DNA of 64,000 bases from Cerina sp048266425. GTDB taxonomy: Bacteria > Bacteroidota > Bacteroidia > Flavobacteriales > Flavobacteriaceae. The position numbers were made by a program, and so were the translations under genes. The notes beneath the pieces are model-generated. The model did not search any database. It was not told the origin of the DNA and saw nothing but the letters and a program-made list of their open reading frames with translations. Positions 51,640-60,236 of this stretch are shown piece by piece (the stretch's first letter is position 1; each line of letters begins with the position of its first letter). The stretch spans positions 7,549-71,548 of the forward strand of contig JBLWZN010000023.1 of assembly GCA_048266425.1 (NCBI GenBank), read 5' to 3'.

Positions 51640-51866
51640 TTTTTAGTTATCCTCTTGGCAGGTCTCCTGACTTGTCTTATGATATTTTACCTTCCCATAA
51701 ACAATGAATAAACTTCATTGCCCACAGTGGTATTCGAAGAAAATATCATCCCAAATGAACGGGATACCAAAATAAATTTGGTATGGACTTACAGTTGCGG
51801 GAACAGTTTTGGCATTTAACCAAATTCCCTTTTAATCATATCGCCAAAACGGCGACTCGAACCAAA
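51640..51866 (-). ncRNA. Cobalamin (AdoCbl) riboswitch
   Basis: On the minus strand the conserved parts come in order: TTAAAAGGGAATTTGG, AAATGCCAAAACTGTTCCCG, CAACTGTAAGTCC, CCACTGTG, GGGAAGG, and the B12 box AAGTCAGGAGACCTGCC (B12-box complement at 51658-51674). It ends about 35 nt before btuB. When cobalamin binds, expression of the uptake genes should be turned down. Confidence 0.92.
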
Positions 51867-51874
51867 ATTCAAGG

Positions 51875-51882
51875 CAAAAATA
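51875..51882 (-). promoter_or_regulatory. Promoter -7 element of the cobalamin riboswitch transcript
   Basis: TATTTTTG on the minus strand, a TAnnTTTG match placed just upstream of the riboswitch 5' end (predicted start near 51868). Confidence 0.5.
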
Positions 51883-52096
51883 GACATTTAAATCTACTTT
51901 AAAGAAAAACTTGTTATAATTGGCTTTTGGGCCCGGCAAGATTGGATCGCTATAAAAATTTTGAATAGATAGCCGCAGTAAACCGGCATTGTCCATGAAA
52001 TAAAATTGCGTTTTTAGACTTTTGTTATGCGCAGGTAAAATCGATTTAAAAAAGCCGTATTTTTATCGGCATTCATTTACTATAACGATTAAACCT

Positions 52097-53101
52097 ATGA
52101 ATATCATCGACGAAAAGGTGATCCGTCAATTGTTTGTTCTGCTCCTTATCATTTTAATGGGCGGTCTAATTGTTTGGGAGATGCTTCCCTATCTCTCGGG
52201 AGTTTTGGGAGCTGTGACCATTTATGTTCTCCTCCGTGGCTGGATGTCAAAATTATTGGAAAGGGGGTGGAACCCAAGTTTTGCCGCAGGGATACTTATG
52301 CTTATTTCCTTTCTTGGCATTTTGGTTCCCGTTAGTGGAATCGTCCTTCTTTTGGGGAACAAGATAAGCCATGCAGTTAAAAACGGGGAACAAGTTGTTA
52401 AGGTTCTAAAAGATCAGTTGGCCGATTGGGGAAATCAATTAGGTTACGATTTCGCTTCGGACATTGATGTCTCTGGTATAACTTCCTGGTTATCCGGAAA
52501 ACTACAAAATTTTGCGGGCGGCACCTTCAATACCTTTATTGCGGTTAGCATAATGTATTTTATGCTGTATTATATGTTGACCAATAGACAAGAGTTCAAG
52601 AACTCCCTTTACGCCTATCTACCCATTCAAAAGGACAATTTGAGTACCATTGGCAACGAGATTAATTCAATGGTCCGATCCAACGCCCTCGGTATCCCCC
52701 TTGTTGCTTTGGCACAAGGGGTTGTGGCACTTATAGGCTTTCTTATCTTTGATATTGACTCCCCATTTTTCTGGTTTGTTATCGTCACTATTGGGTCTAT
52801 GGTGCCGTTTCTAGGTTCTCTTTTAGGGATTGTGCCCGTCTTTATCCTTACCCTTGCCAGTGGTACCCCTTTTCAGGCTTGGGGAATACTATTGTATGGG
52901 ATAATCGTAGTGGGATCTACGGACAACATTATCCGGCTATATGTACTTCGAAGATTGGACAACGTACATCCCCTGATCACCCTTATCGGTGTAATTATAG
53001 GAGTGCCTTTGTTCGGCTTTATCGGCTTGATATTTGGGCCCCTTCTAATAAGTTTATTCCTAGTGGTACTCCATATTTACAAACATCAATACTCCCGGTA
53101 A
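52097..53101 (+). CDS. AI-2E family (PF01594) membrane transporter
   Basis: 334 residues from the ATG at 52097; an upstream in-frame TTG is unlikely, since the sequence before 52097 has no hydrophobic character. It has about seven or eight membrane helices (for example 10-30, 33-48, 60-85, 155-175, 205-230, 235-255, 265-285, 295-325), and the PF01594-type region GNKISHAVKNGEQVVKVL. These transporters are named for autoinducer-2 export, but many serve other roles such as Na+/H+ exchange. The substrate is open. Confidence 0.88.
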   Translation: MNIIDEKVIRQLFVLLLIILMGGLIVWEMLPYLSGVLGAVTIYVLLRGWMSKLLERGWNPSFAAGILMLISFLGILVPVSGIVLLLGNKISHAVKNGEQVVKVLKDQLADWGNQLGYDFASDIDVSGITSWLSGKLQNFAGGTFNTFIAVSIMYFMLYYMLTNRQEFKNSLYAYLPIQKDNLSTIGNEINSMVRSNALGIPLVALAQGVVALIGFLIFDIDSPFFWFVIVTIGSMVPFLGSLLGIVPVFILTLASGTPFQAWGILLYGIIVVGSTDNIIRLYVLRRLDNVHPLITLIGVIIGVPLFGFIGLIFGPLLISLFLVVLHIYKHQYSR

Positions 53102-53154
53102 TTTGATTGCTATCATACTTAATATCAACCTGATGGTACGGTAGAAATAAAAAT

Positions 53155-55320
53155 CTAAGCCGGTAAATAGATATAAAATGTAGCTCCTTTCCCCGGGGTA
53201 CCGGTCGCTCGGATATGGCCATTGTGGTTTTCCACAATTTTTTTACAAATGGAAAGGCCGATACCTGTTCCCGAATATTCCGATCTACCGTGCAATCTCT
53301 GGAACAATTCAAAAATTTTATCCGCATTCTTAGGATCAAAGCCAATTCCATTATCAACAATTGTAATCTTATGGTAATTCTTTGCCTTCTTTACAAAATC
53401 CTCGGTTATTTGGTTTCGGTGGACGGTCTGTGTATCCAATAAGATCTTGGGGACTTTGCCTTCATTGCGATATTTTAGGGAATTCCCGATCAGATTGGTG
53501 AAAAGTTGTTCCAGTTGAAAAGGAATCCCATTGATTATTGGCAAAGGGTTTATAACCAATTTTGCACCCGTATCCTGGATAGGAACCACTAAATCGTCCT
53601 CCACTTTGTCCAACACTAAGGTCAGATCGACACGTTCAAAATCCTTTTTGGATTTTTTTATATTGGAATAAGTGAGAAGGGATTGTATCAAGGTCTGCAT
53701 TCTTTGGGCCGAATTCAGTATCTTCATAAAGTACGTATGGGTCCTCTCTGGTAGTTTTTCGGATTCAGCATCAAAGATCATGGAGATAAATAACTGAATT
53801 TTTCGCAACGGTTCCTGTAAGTCATGGCTCACCACCCTATTAAAGGCTTCCTTTTCCAGATTAGATCTTTGAAGGTCCAGGTTACGATCACGCAATTTGT
53901 TTTCATTTTTAATTCTTTGGGTAATGTCCTGGGTGACACCGACCAAGATCGTGTCGTTTCCATTTTTTATAAAATGACCCGTGGTGTTCAAATATCTTAG
54001 GTTGCCCTTTTTGGTAATTACCCTGTAGGTATACTCCCCAAATTCATGTTCTTCTTTGGCAATTCTTCCCTTTTCGTCGTACATTTCCAAATCATCCTGA
54101 TGCACAAAAGGCCTAAAATTATCCCAACAAGATGCAAATTCGTTTGGATCGCAATCCAACAACCTGTAATAGTTATCTGAGACTTCAACCGAATCCTGTT
54201 CCAGGTTCCATCGATAGTTACCCATTTTCGCAATAACTTCGGCATCCCTCAGGACGGCATTTTGCACCTGCAAGCGTTCGTTCAGTTCATTTAAATTATC
54301 TACGGCCAACTTCTCAATCGTATTATTTCGGGAAGTCAGGGACAATCCGTCCCATAATTTCTCCACCGTAGTTGAAAACCATATTGTATCCCCATTATAC
54401 TCATAGCTCTTGTCAAATTTCACCGTTCTGTTGTTCTCTATACAATCTACCAATATTTCAAAAACCCCGTTCTGGAACAAGATGGGATAGACCTCCGAAA
54501 TTTTGTGTCCGACCAGGTTTCCCGGGGCATCGTCCGTGTACTTGGCGACTTGATCATTGGTATAGGAAACTACAAAGTCTATGATCTTATTTTTTTCATT
54601 CCGGACAGCCTCAAAATAACTGATGACATTACTGGTAGTGCTCAAAATATTCTGAAGAAATCCCTCAGAGTTTTTTATCCGATCCCTGTCGCTATTAATT
54701 TTTCTAAATGCAATTACAAACACGGTCAAAGAAAACAGGACCAACAATAGCGAAGTAAACGGGGTAATCATAATCTTGGACCTGTAGGCGGCTTCCCTTT
54801 GATGATAAAGTGATTCCGATTCCAATATCATCTGGCCCTTCAATGATTTTAGCTCGTCCATGACCTCGTTGAGTCGAAGAAGCTCTATCCGGACGCTATC
54901 CAAATTATTCGTTAGGGGGATTTTTTTGTCCAAGGAGGTCAATACCTCGTACAGGTCCTCCTTAAGGATCTGAATCTTCGTTACGCGATCTTGCTGGATA
55001 AGATTATCCGAGGTAAGGCGGTACAAATTTTTCAAGGAAACCTCACTTTGTACAATATAATTTTTCCAAGAGTTGCTCTCCGAGGCTTGATTAAGCATGA
55101 GCGCCTTCATTTGGGCCGATTCCATTAAGGTGTAATTGGAAAAGAGATTGCTTATCCCCTTGTTTACCTCCAAAGTGTGGGAGACCTGTGCTGCCGAAGT
55201 TTGGAGCCGTTCCACTTGTCTATATGAAATAGCGGCAATGAAGAGCAATAAGGCCACAGCTACAACTAGGATAATTATATAAGTCTTTGTAGATGTTACG
55301 ATTCCCTTAAAATTGAGCAT
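53155..55320 (-). CDS. PAS-containing membrane sensor histidine kinase
   Basis: 721 residues. Transmembrane helix about 14-34, a CHASE3-like helical sensor about 35-180, a second helix about 187-207, a first PAS region about 220-330, a second PAS/PAC about 355-475 (RWNLEQDSVEVSDNYYRLLD ... VGVTQDITQRI), HisKA with phospho-acceptor H499 (VVSHDLQEPL), then HATPase with N613 (NLIGNSLKYR), G1 VDNGIGFDP and G2 GTGIGLSICKKI. A full orthodox membrane kinase, third gene after AraC and response-regulator genes, 12 bp downstream of the latter. Signal unknown. Confidence 0.93.
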   Translation of the reverse strand: MLNFKGIVTSTKTYIIILVVAVALLLFIAAISYRQVERLQTSAAQVSHTLEVNKGISNLFSNYTLMESAQMKALMLNQASESNSWKNYIVQSEVSLKNLYRLTSDNLIQQDRVTKIQILKEDLYEVLTSLDKKIPLTNNLDSVRIELLRLNEVMDELKSLKGQMILESESLYHQREAAYRSKIMITPFTSLLLVLFSLTVFVIAFRKINSDRDRIKNSEGFLQNILSTTSNVISYFEAVRNEKNKIIDFVVSYTNDQVAKYTDDAPGNLVGHKISEVYPILFQNGVFEILVDCIENNRTVKFDKSYEYNGDTIWFSTTVEKLWDGLSLTSRNNTIEKLAVDNLNELNERLQVQNAVLRDAEVIAKMGNYRWNLEQDSVEVSDNYYRLLDCDPNEFASCWDNFRPFVHQDDLEMYDEKGRIAKEEHEFGEYTYRVITKKGNLRYLNTTGHFIKNGNDTILVGVTQDITQRIKNENKLRDRNLDLQRSNLEKEAFNRVVSHDLQEPLRKIQLFISMIFDAESEKLPERTHTYFMKILNSAQRMQTLIQSLLTYSNIKKSKKDFERVDLTLVLDKVEDDLVVPIQDTGAKLVINPLPIINGIPFQLEQLFTNLIGNSLKYRNEGKVPKILLDTQTVHRNQITEDFVKKAKNYHKITIVDNGIGFDPKNADKIFELFQRLHGRSEYSGTGIGLSICKKIVENHNGHIRATGTPGKGATFYIYLPA

Positions 55321-55332
55321 TCGTCCTTGGGT

Positions 55333-55779
55333 TTACAGCCGAAGCAAGAAATTTTCCGGATTTAGGTTGGAGGTCTGGTACTGCCAATTTATCTGGAGTA
55401 CTTTTTCCACTGCCTCCTTTAATTCCAAAAAACTATTGGGCTTATTGATATAAATATTAGCTCCCTTAACAAAAGTTTCTTCTATATCCTTTTCTGACGA
55501 GGATGTGGAATATATGGCCACGATCAAATCCTTTAAGCGGCTATTCTTTCGAATTTCCGTTAAACACTGCATCCCATTTTTTATGGGCATATTTAGATCC
55601 AAGAATATTAATTGGGGCAAGCTTGATTCGGGCAAAAGCAAATATTCCATCAATTCCTGTCCATTTGTAAAGATAGCCAATTTGGTTTTAATTGTTATTT
55701 GACCCATAGCTTCCGCAAATAGTATCCGGTCATCTTCATCGTCATCTGCAAGCGCAATGTTTAAGGTATGCAATGCCAT
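55333..55779 (-). CDS. Single-domain response regulator (Rcp1-like)
   Basis: 148 residues, a receiver domain with no output domain. The acidic pocket is D12-D14 (ALADDDEDD), the phospho-acceptor D61 (IFLDLNMPIKNG), the switch Ser/Thr in YSTSSS, and the conserved Lys in INKPNS. Such Rcp1-type regulators, paired with kinases of this CHASE3/PAS class, relay phosphoryl groups or feed back on the kinase. It lies 12 bp before the kinase and 17 bp after the AraC-type gene. Confidence 0.9.
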   Translation of the reverse strand: MALHTLNIALADDDEDDRILFAEAMGQITIKTKLAIFTNGQELMEYLLLPESSLPQLIFLDLNMPIKNGMQCLTEIRKNSRLKDLIVAIYSTSSSEKDIEETFVKGANIYINKPNSFLELKEAVEKVLQINWQYQTSNLNPENFLLRL

Positions 55780-55796
55780 AGTATAAGGGTGAATTA

Positions 55797-56360
55797 TTAA
55801 TATTGTGATGAATTTTTCTCTTTTCGCCTCCTGATAATTTTTTGAAAGGCAGAAGGCGTCAGACCAGTTGTTTTCTTAAACTGGTAAGACAAATGTGCGA
55901 CACTGCTATAATTGAGTTGATGTGCAATTTCGGTCAGGCTGGATTCATCGTTCAAGATAAGGGTTTTTGCCAGATCGATTTTCTTTAGAATGATGAAATT
56001 CTCTATGGAGGAATGGGTTGCTTCCGAAAATAAATTGGAAAGATAGGGATAGGAATACTCCAATTTTTCGGCGAGATAGGCAGAAACTTTATAAAGCCGG
56101 GTCTCATCCCCACCGCTTATCATTTCTGTAATTGCATCCTTTATGCGCTGGACCAACTCTTCCTTTTGATCGTCGATGATCTGAATCCCGTATTTGTTCA
56201 AGGCATTGGAAAGCTTTTTCTTCCCCTCTGTACCCAGCTCCCCCCTAATCTCAACCTCTCCCAGGCCAATAAGGCTATAGGGGATATTCATATTGAGCAA
56301 CTGTTCCTCCAAAATAGTCCTACAAATAAAATTGACATCGTATTTTACATGTATTTTCAT
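55797..56360 (-). CDS. AraC-type helix-turn-helix regulator with small N-terminal domain
   Basis: 187 residues. The first about 60 residues (MKIHVKYDVNFICRTILEEQ ... GEVEIRGELGTEGKKKLSNA) form a small alpha/beta module. The C-terminal two helix-turn-helix units (about 95-180) include SYPYLSNLFSEATHSSIENF and SSLTEIAHQLNYSSVAHLSY followed by TGLTPSAFQKI. It is the first gene of the AraC-regulator/kinase operon. No DNA-binding site can be proposed. Confidence 0.88.
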   Translation of the reverse strand: MKIHVKYDVNFICRTILEEQLLNMNIPYSLIGLGEVEIRGELGTEGKKKLSNALNKYGIQIIDDQKEELVQRIKDAITEMISGGDETRLYKVSAYLAEKLEYSYPYLSNLFSEATHSSIENFIILKKIDLAKTLILNDESSLTEIAHQLNYSSVAHLSYQFKKTTGLTPSAFQKIIRRRKEKNSSQY

Positions 56361-56569
56361 TTGCAGGGTTTGTTTTTATAGATTTTAGGGATGTTCCACG
56401 ACCAAAGATCAATTCCTATCCATCCTACGTCGTTTTCACAAATATTAATCAAAATAATCAAATCTACCTACACTTTTAAAAAAAATATTGAACAGGGCCA
56501 AACCTTACATTTAGGATCCACGACTCTTGGAAATGAACTTGGGATAACTCAAAGTTCCCTAATAATCCC

Positions 56570-56577
56570 TAATTTTG
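56570..56577 (+). promoter_or_regulatory. Putative ebfC -7 element
   Basis: TAATTTTG fits TAnnTTTG, 26 nt upstream of the ATG at 56604. No convincing -33 element. Confidence 0.35.
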
Positions 56578-56603
56578 ATATCTTATAAAAAAATCATATT
56601 CAT

Positions 56604-56927
56604 ATGTTTGGAGATTTAATGGGCATGATGGGGAAACTCAAAGAAACCCAAGAAAAGGTAAAGGCTACCAAAGAGCGTCTAAACCATGTAATTATCGAGG
56701 AAGAGTCCTCGGACAAACTGGTGAAAGTTACCCTAACTGCCAATAGAACCTTGAAAGCGATTGAGCTGGACGATTCCCTTCTGGAAAATAAGGAGCAATT
56801 GGAGGACTATTTGATTCTAACCCTGAATAAGGCCATTGAAAAGGCCACCCAAATAAACGAAACCGAGCTCGCTGCCGTGGCCAAGGAGGGCATGCCGAAC
56901 ATACCGGGAATGGACGGTTTGTTCTAG
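56604..56927 (+). CDS. YbaB/EbfC family nucleoid-associated protein
   Basis: 107 residues, the family's size. It has the typical N-terminal coiled helix MGMMGKLKETQEKVKATKER, then the small beta sheet (VKVTLTANRTLKAIELDDSL) and the C-terminal helix. It binds DNA as a dimer and contributes to nucleoid organisation. It is not adjacent to recR or dnaX, where E. coli ybaB sits. Convergent with the threonine aldolase gene. Confidence 0.9.
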   Translation: MFGDLMGMMGKLKETQEKVKATKERLNHVIIEEESSDKLVKVTLTANRTLKAIELDDSLLENKEQLEDYLILTLNKAIEKATQINETELAAVAKEGMPNIPGMDGLF

Positions 56928-56991
56928 TAGAGTTTATCCATGTTTTGTGATCCCCGTTTGGCGCTAGGATATCCTTGTACATGTAACGACA

Positions 56992-58020
56992 CTAAATAAA
57001 CAAACTTCGCAATTCCTTCAAAAAGTGGGCATGCATGTTTTCCGTATAGTCCATATGGGTTACAATACGCAATTTCCCTTTGCCCATACCCATCAAAAGG
57101 ATGTCCTTTTCCCGTAATTTTTGGATAAATTGGGCCACGGTCAACAGTTTTTCGTCTATGCCAAAGATTATAATATTGGTTTCTATAGGTGCTACATGGG
57201 CCACAAAGGGAAGTTCATTAAGCACTGCTCCGATTTCCTTTGCCCGCCGATGATCTTCCGTCAATCTTTCCCTATGATGGTCCAGGGCATAAATACCGGC
57301 CGCAGCAAGAAATCCGGCCTGACGCATCCCCCCGCCAAATATTTTTCGAATCCTCAGGGCCCTTTTCATGTCGGCCTTGTTTCCGACCAAAACGGACCCA
57401 ACCGGGCAACCCAATCCTTTACTCAAACAAACGCTTATCGTGTTGAAAATCTTCCCGTATTCCAAGGGAGATTCCTTTTTTGCTGCCATGGCGTTCCAAA
57501 GTCTGGCTCCATCCAAATGATACGCCAAATTATTGGACTCACAGACCCTTTTTATATTTCTTAGCTCCTCCAGGTCCCAACAAGCGCCTCCTCCCCTGTT
57601 AGTCGTGTTTTCTACACAGACCAAGGACGTTAGGGGACTGTGATAAAAATCTGGAGGATTGATGGCAGCTTCCACCTGGTCGGCTGTCATCATCCCACGG
57701 GTGCCATCGATCAGCTTACAGGAAACACCGCTATTAAAACTGGCACCCCCACCTTCATAGTTGTACACATGGGTGTACGTATCACAAATCAATTGTTCCC
57801 CGGGTTGGGTGTGGAGTTTGATCGCCGTTTGGTTGGCCATGGTACCACTTGGAAAGAAAAGGGCTGCCTCCATCCCGAACAGCGCAGCTACTTTCTCCTC
57901 CAAGGCGGTTACTGTGGGGTCGGTCTTAAAAACATCGTCCCCCACCTTGGCCTTGATCATGGCCTGTAGCATTTCCGGGGTAGGTTTGGTTACGGTATCG
58001 CTGATCAGATTAATTTCCAT
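56992..58020 (-). CDS. Low-specificity L-threonine aldolase
   Basis: 342 residues from the ATG at 58020 (MEINLISDTVTKPTP); a start eight codons earlier would add an unusual N-terminus. The fold type I PLP enzyme has the family's SDTVTKPTPEM, GDDVFKTDPTVTALE, FPSGTMANQ, the PLP-stacking His in THVYNYEGGG, HLDGARLWNA, and the Schiff-base K201 in CLSKGLGCPVGS. It splits L-threonine/L-allo-threonine to glycine and acetaldehyde. The reaction assignment is by family only. Confidence 0.92.
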   Translation of the reverse strand: MEINLISDTVTKPTPEMLQAMIKAKVGDDVFKTDPTVTALEEKVAALFGMEAALFFPSGTMANQTAIKLHTQPGEQLICDTYTHVYNYEGGGASFNSGVSCKLIDGTRGMMTADQVEAAINPPDFYHSPLTSLVCVENTTNRGGGACWDLEELRNIKRVCESNNLAYHLDGARLWNAMAAKKESPLEYGKIFNTISVCLSKGLGCPVGSVLVGNKADMKRALRIRKIFGGGMRQAGFLAAAGIYALDHHRERLTEDHRRAKEIGAVLNELPFVAHVAPIETNIIIFGIDEKLLTVAQFIQKLREKDILLMGMGKGKLRIVTHMDYTENMHAHFLKELRSLFI

Positions 58021-58040
58021 AAATAATGCGCTCGTTAGGT

Positions 58041-58733
58041 TCAATGCTTCCCAAAGGCCTTTACCCCTGCCCTAACTTTAGTGTGGAGTCGGTTCACCTT
58101 CGGAACAATGGGACAGGAATATTTTTTGTTGTAGGCACAATAAGGATTATAGGCCCTATTAAAATCAATGACCAAGGTGTCGCCATTTGGAATGCTAAGG
58201 TCCAAGTACCTTCCGCCAGTGTAGGTTTCATTGCCATTGGTATCGTCCAAAAAGGGTAAAAAGAGACGGTCTTCACCGTCGTTTTCCGGGTTTTTACTTT
58301 TATAGACCTCCAATTGATGTTCAGATCCGTTCAGTGAAAAATGGACTATACCGTAGACCACTTCTTCCGAGGTCCTACTCGTTGTAGTTGGCATTAGAAA
58401 AGGCAGTGCTTCCGGGGTCCGCACCAATTTGGCCTTGACCCTATAATTCGTATCGGGCGTAAAAAAATCAAGTGCACTAAAATTCGCTCGATATCGGTCT
58501 GGCAAGGGAGATGTTTCCGGGTCTTTGAATTCCTCGTTCATAACAGCCTGAAACATTAGAATATCGTTCACTGCATCAGAATTGGAGTCGACAATTTCTA
58601 CCTTGGCCGCATCGTGGTATTTCTTTCTTTCCCTACAAGAAAAAAACAGGAAGCAACAAGAGACAAACAGCAAAAAATAAGAACCAGGGGCAATACCCGT
58701 TATCAAAACAGATTTTAACTTATCTACCAACAC
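58041..58733 (-). CDS. DUF1684 family lipoprotein
   Basis: About 230 residues. The start is uncertain: no ATG fits, and I chose the GTG at 58733 (a TTG follows directly) because it sits just before a hydrophobic export segment ending in a lipobox-like FLFFSC. A longer frame reaching to 58853 would run through an AT-rich promoter-like stretch. The DUF1684 body contains YGIVHFSLNGSEHQLEVYKS, DEDRLFLPFLDDTNG-like GEDRLFLPFLDDTNGNETY, GGRYLDL and the conserved FNRAYNPYCAYN near the C-terminus. Function unknown; present across Bacteroidota. Confidence 0.85.
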   Translation of the reverse strand: MLVDKLKSVLITGIAPGSYFLLFVSCCFLFFSCRERKKYHDAAKVEIVDSNSDAVNDILMFQAVMNEEFKDPETSPLPDRYRANFSALDFFTPDTNYRVKAKLVRTPEALPFLMPTTTSRTSEEVVYGIVHFSLNGSEHQLEVYKSKNPENDGEDRLFLPFLDDTNGNETYTGGRYLDLSIPNGDTLVIDFNRAYNPYCAYNKKYSCPIVPKVNRLHTKVRAGVKAFGKH

Positions 58734-58817
58734 CTTCCAAAAATTTTTAGTTATCAATAATTCCGTAAGATAGAACCATTTTATTAACACAAAAATACAA
58801 TATTCCAGATTTTTGTT

Positions 58818-58825
58818 TAGTTTTG
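58818..58825 (+). promoter_or_regulatory. Putative -7 element of the MFS leader transcript
   Basis: TAGTTTTG, a TAnnTTTG match, 20 nt before the leader ORF start. No clear TTTG 19 nt upstream. Confidence 0.35.
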
Positions 58826-58845
58826 TTTGTGAACAACACGTTAAA

Positions 58846-58917
58846 ATGAACACTTGCGCGATTTATAAGTCAGTACACACCTATCCATCACAATGGACCC
58901 AGTGCTGTTATTTTTAA
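58846..58917 (+). CDS. Putative 23-residue leader peptide upstream of MFS exporter
   Basis: ATG at 58846 opens a 23-codon frame ending at TAA 58915-58917. It reads M-N-T-C-A-I-Y-K-S-V, then H-T-Y-P-S-Q-W-T-Q-C-C-Y-F. It lies between a possible promoter and a strong terminator, in the position of attenuator leader peptides. The peptide contains no single-amino-acid run, so translation-arrest by a drug rather than amino-acid sensing would be the model. The reading frame could be chance. Confidence 0.3.
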   Translation: MNTCAIYKSVHTYPSQWTQCCYF

Positions 58918-58941
58918 AATCGTAACTAATTTTAATCATAC

Positions 58942-58975
58942 AAAGGCCCTGGCGATAACGTCGGGGCTTTTTTTT
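58942..58975 (+). terminator. Intrinsic terminator 12 nt before the MFS gene
   Basis: A 13-bp stem from 58942-58954 to 58959-58971 (AAAGGCCCTGGCG / CGTCGGGGCTTTT, three G-U wobbles), with a 4-nt loop ATAA, followed by TTTT. It lies inside the presumptive leader transcript of the exporter, so it is a likely attenuator rather than the end of another plus-strand gene: none precedes it within 2 kb. Confidence 0.75.
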
Positions 58976-58986
58976 GATTGCCGGAA

Positions 58987-60204
58987 ATGAAAAAAATATA
59001 TTTAAGTTATATCGATTCCTTTAAGGGACTTTCCAAAGAAGTCTGGTGGTTGGCGCTCATTACCTTGATAAATAGGGCCGGCACCATGGTGATTCCGTTT
59101 TTATCGCTTTATTTAACCGAGGACTTGGGTTTTTCCTTGGCAAATGTTGGTACCATCATGACCTGCTTTGGCCTTGGCTCCCTATTGGGGTCTTGGCTCG
59201 GCGGCAAACTCACGGATATCATTGGATATTACAAGGTTATGGGATACAGCTTGGCACTTAGCGGTCTAATTTTCATCGGATTACAGTTCCTACACGGCTT
59301 TTATGCCATCTGTGCCGGGATCTTTGTTTTAATGGCCATTGCGGACGCTTTTAGGCCGGCCTCATTTGTTGCCCTGATCGCCTATAGCAAACCTGAAAAT
59401 AAGACTAGAACGGTCACGTTGATTCGGTTGGCCATAAATCTTGGTTTCTCTGCAGGACCGGCCTTGGGGGGTATCATTATTACAACTATGAGCTATGGAG
59501 GATTGTTCTGGGTAGATGGCATTACCTGTATATTGGCAAGTATTTTATTCCTGCTTATTCTCAATCCAAAGAAAGTAAAAATACTGGATAGCAATAAAGC
59601 AGAATCTCCACGGTCTGCATATTCCGATATGCCCTATCTATTGTTTATCGGATCCATGATCCTGTTCGGGTTCGCCTTTGTACAGTATTTTTCAACCATT
59701 CCCCTGTATTATAATGAGGCAAGATCTCTTAGCGAGTTACAAATCGGATTGTTGATGGCCATGAACGGGTTTGTGATCTTTGCGTTGGAAATGCCCTTGA
59801 TCAAATATTTGGAAGGCAAATCCTGGTCAAAACTCAGCAATGTTATCTTTGGATTAATTTTACTGGGGGTTAGTTTTTTGATTCTAAATATGTTTACATG
59901 GGTGGGAATTCTTGTGGTAGGTATGCTGTTGATGACCTTTGGGGAGATGATCGCTTTTCCATTTTCCAACGCCTTTGCCATGGATCGGTCCAAACGGGGC
60001 AACCAAGGGGAATATATGGCACTTTACACCATAGCCTTTTCCCTTTCACACGTGTTTTCCCATAATACCGGGATGCACGCCATCGCCAATTTTGGTTATC
60101 CCGCTACGTGGAACGGCATCGCATTGGTATGTCTGCTGGGAGTAATACTTTTATTATTTCTAAAAAGAATTATCAAGAAGCCGGCACTTGGGCAACACCC
60201 ATAA
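58987..60204 (+). CDS. MFS multidrug-exporter-like transporter
   Basis: 405 residues from the ATG at 58987; a TTG three codons earlier is less likely. Twelve membrane helices are expected, with GLGSLLGSWLGGKLTDIIGYYKVM matching the loop 2-3 MFS signature (GxLaDrxGrkxxl). FSAGPALGGII carries the G-x3-GPxxGG motif C of the antiporters. The Flavobacteriia class is annotated as drug resistance/MFS permease. Transcription must pass the leader terminator at 58942-58975. Confidence 0.88.
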   Translation: MKKIYLSYIDSFKGLSKEVWWLALITLINRAGTMVIPFLSLYLTEDLGFSLANVGTIMTCFGLGSLLGSWLGGKLTDIIGYYKVMGYSLALSGLIFIGLQFLHGFYAICAGIFVLMAIADAFRPASFVALIAYSKPENKTRTVTLIRLAINLGFSAGPALGGIIITTMSYGGLFWVDGITCILASILFLLILNPKKVKILDSNKAESPRSAYSDMPYLLFIGSMILFGFAFVQYFSTIPLYYNEARSLSELQIGLLMAMNGFVIFALEMPLIKYLEGKSWSKLSNVIFGLILLGVSFLILNMFTWVGILVVGMLLMTFGEMIAFPFSNAFAMDRSKRGNQGEYMALYTIAFSLSHVFSHNTGMHAIANFGYPATWNGIALVCLLGVILLLFLKRIIKKPALGQHP

Positions 60205-60236
60205 TTCCAAGTATTGTTGCCATAGAACCCAAAAAT

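Larger units (their letters stand above)
51606..52096. other. Divergent region btuB / AI-2E permease
   Basis: 491 bp. The btuB side is filled by the riboswitch (51640-51866) and its promoter. The remaining ~215 bp before the permease start contain no recognisable element. Confidence 0.5.

Noticed and set aside
51841..51866. tRNA-like 3' end (ggcgactcgaacc)
   Set aside because: It is the 5' part of the cobalamin riboswitch; no anticodon arm or acceptor stem can be formed.
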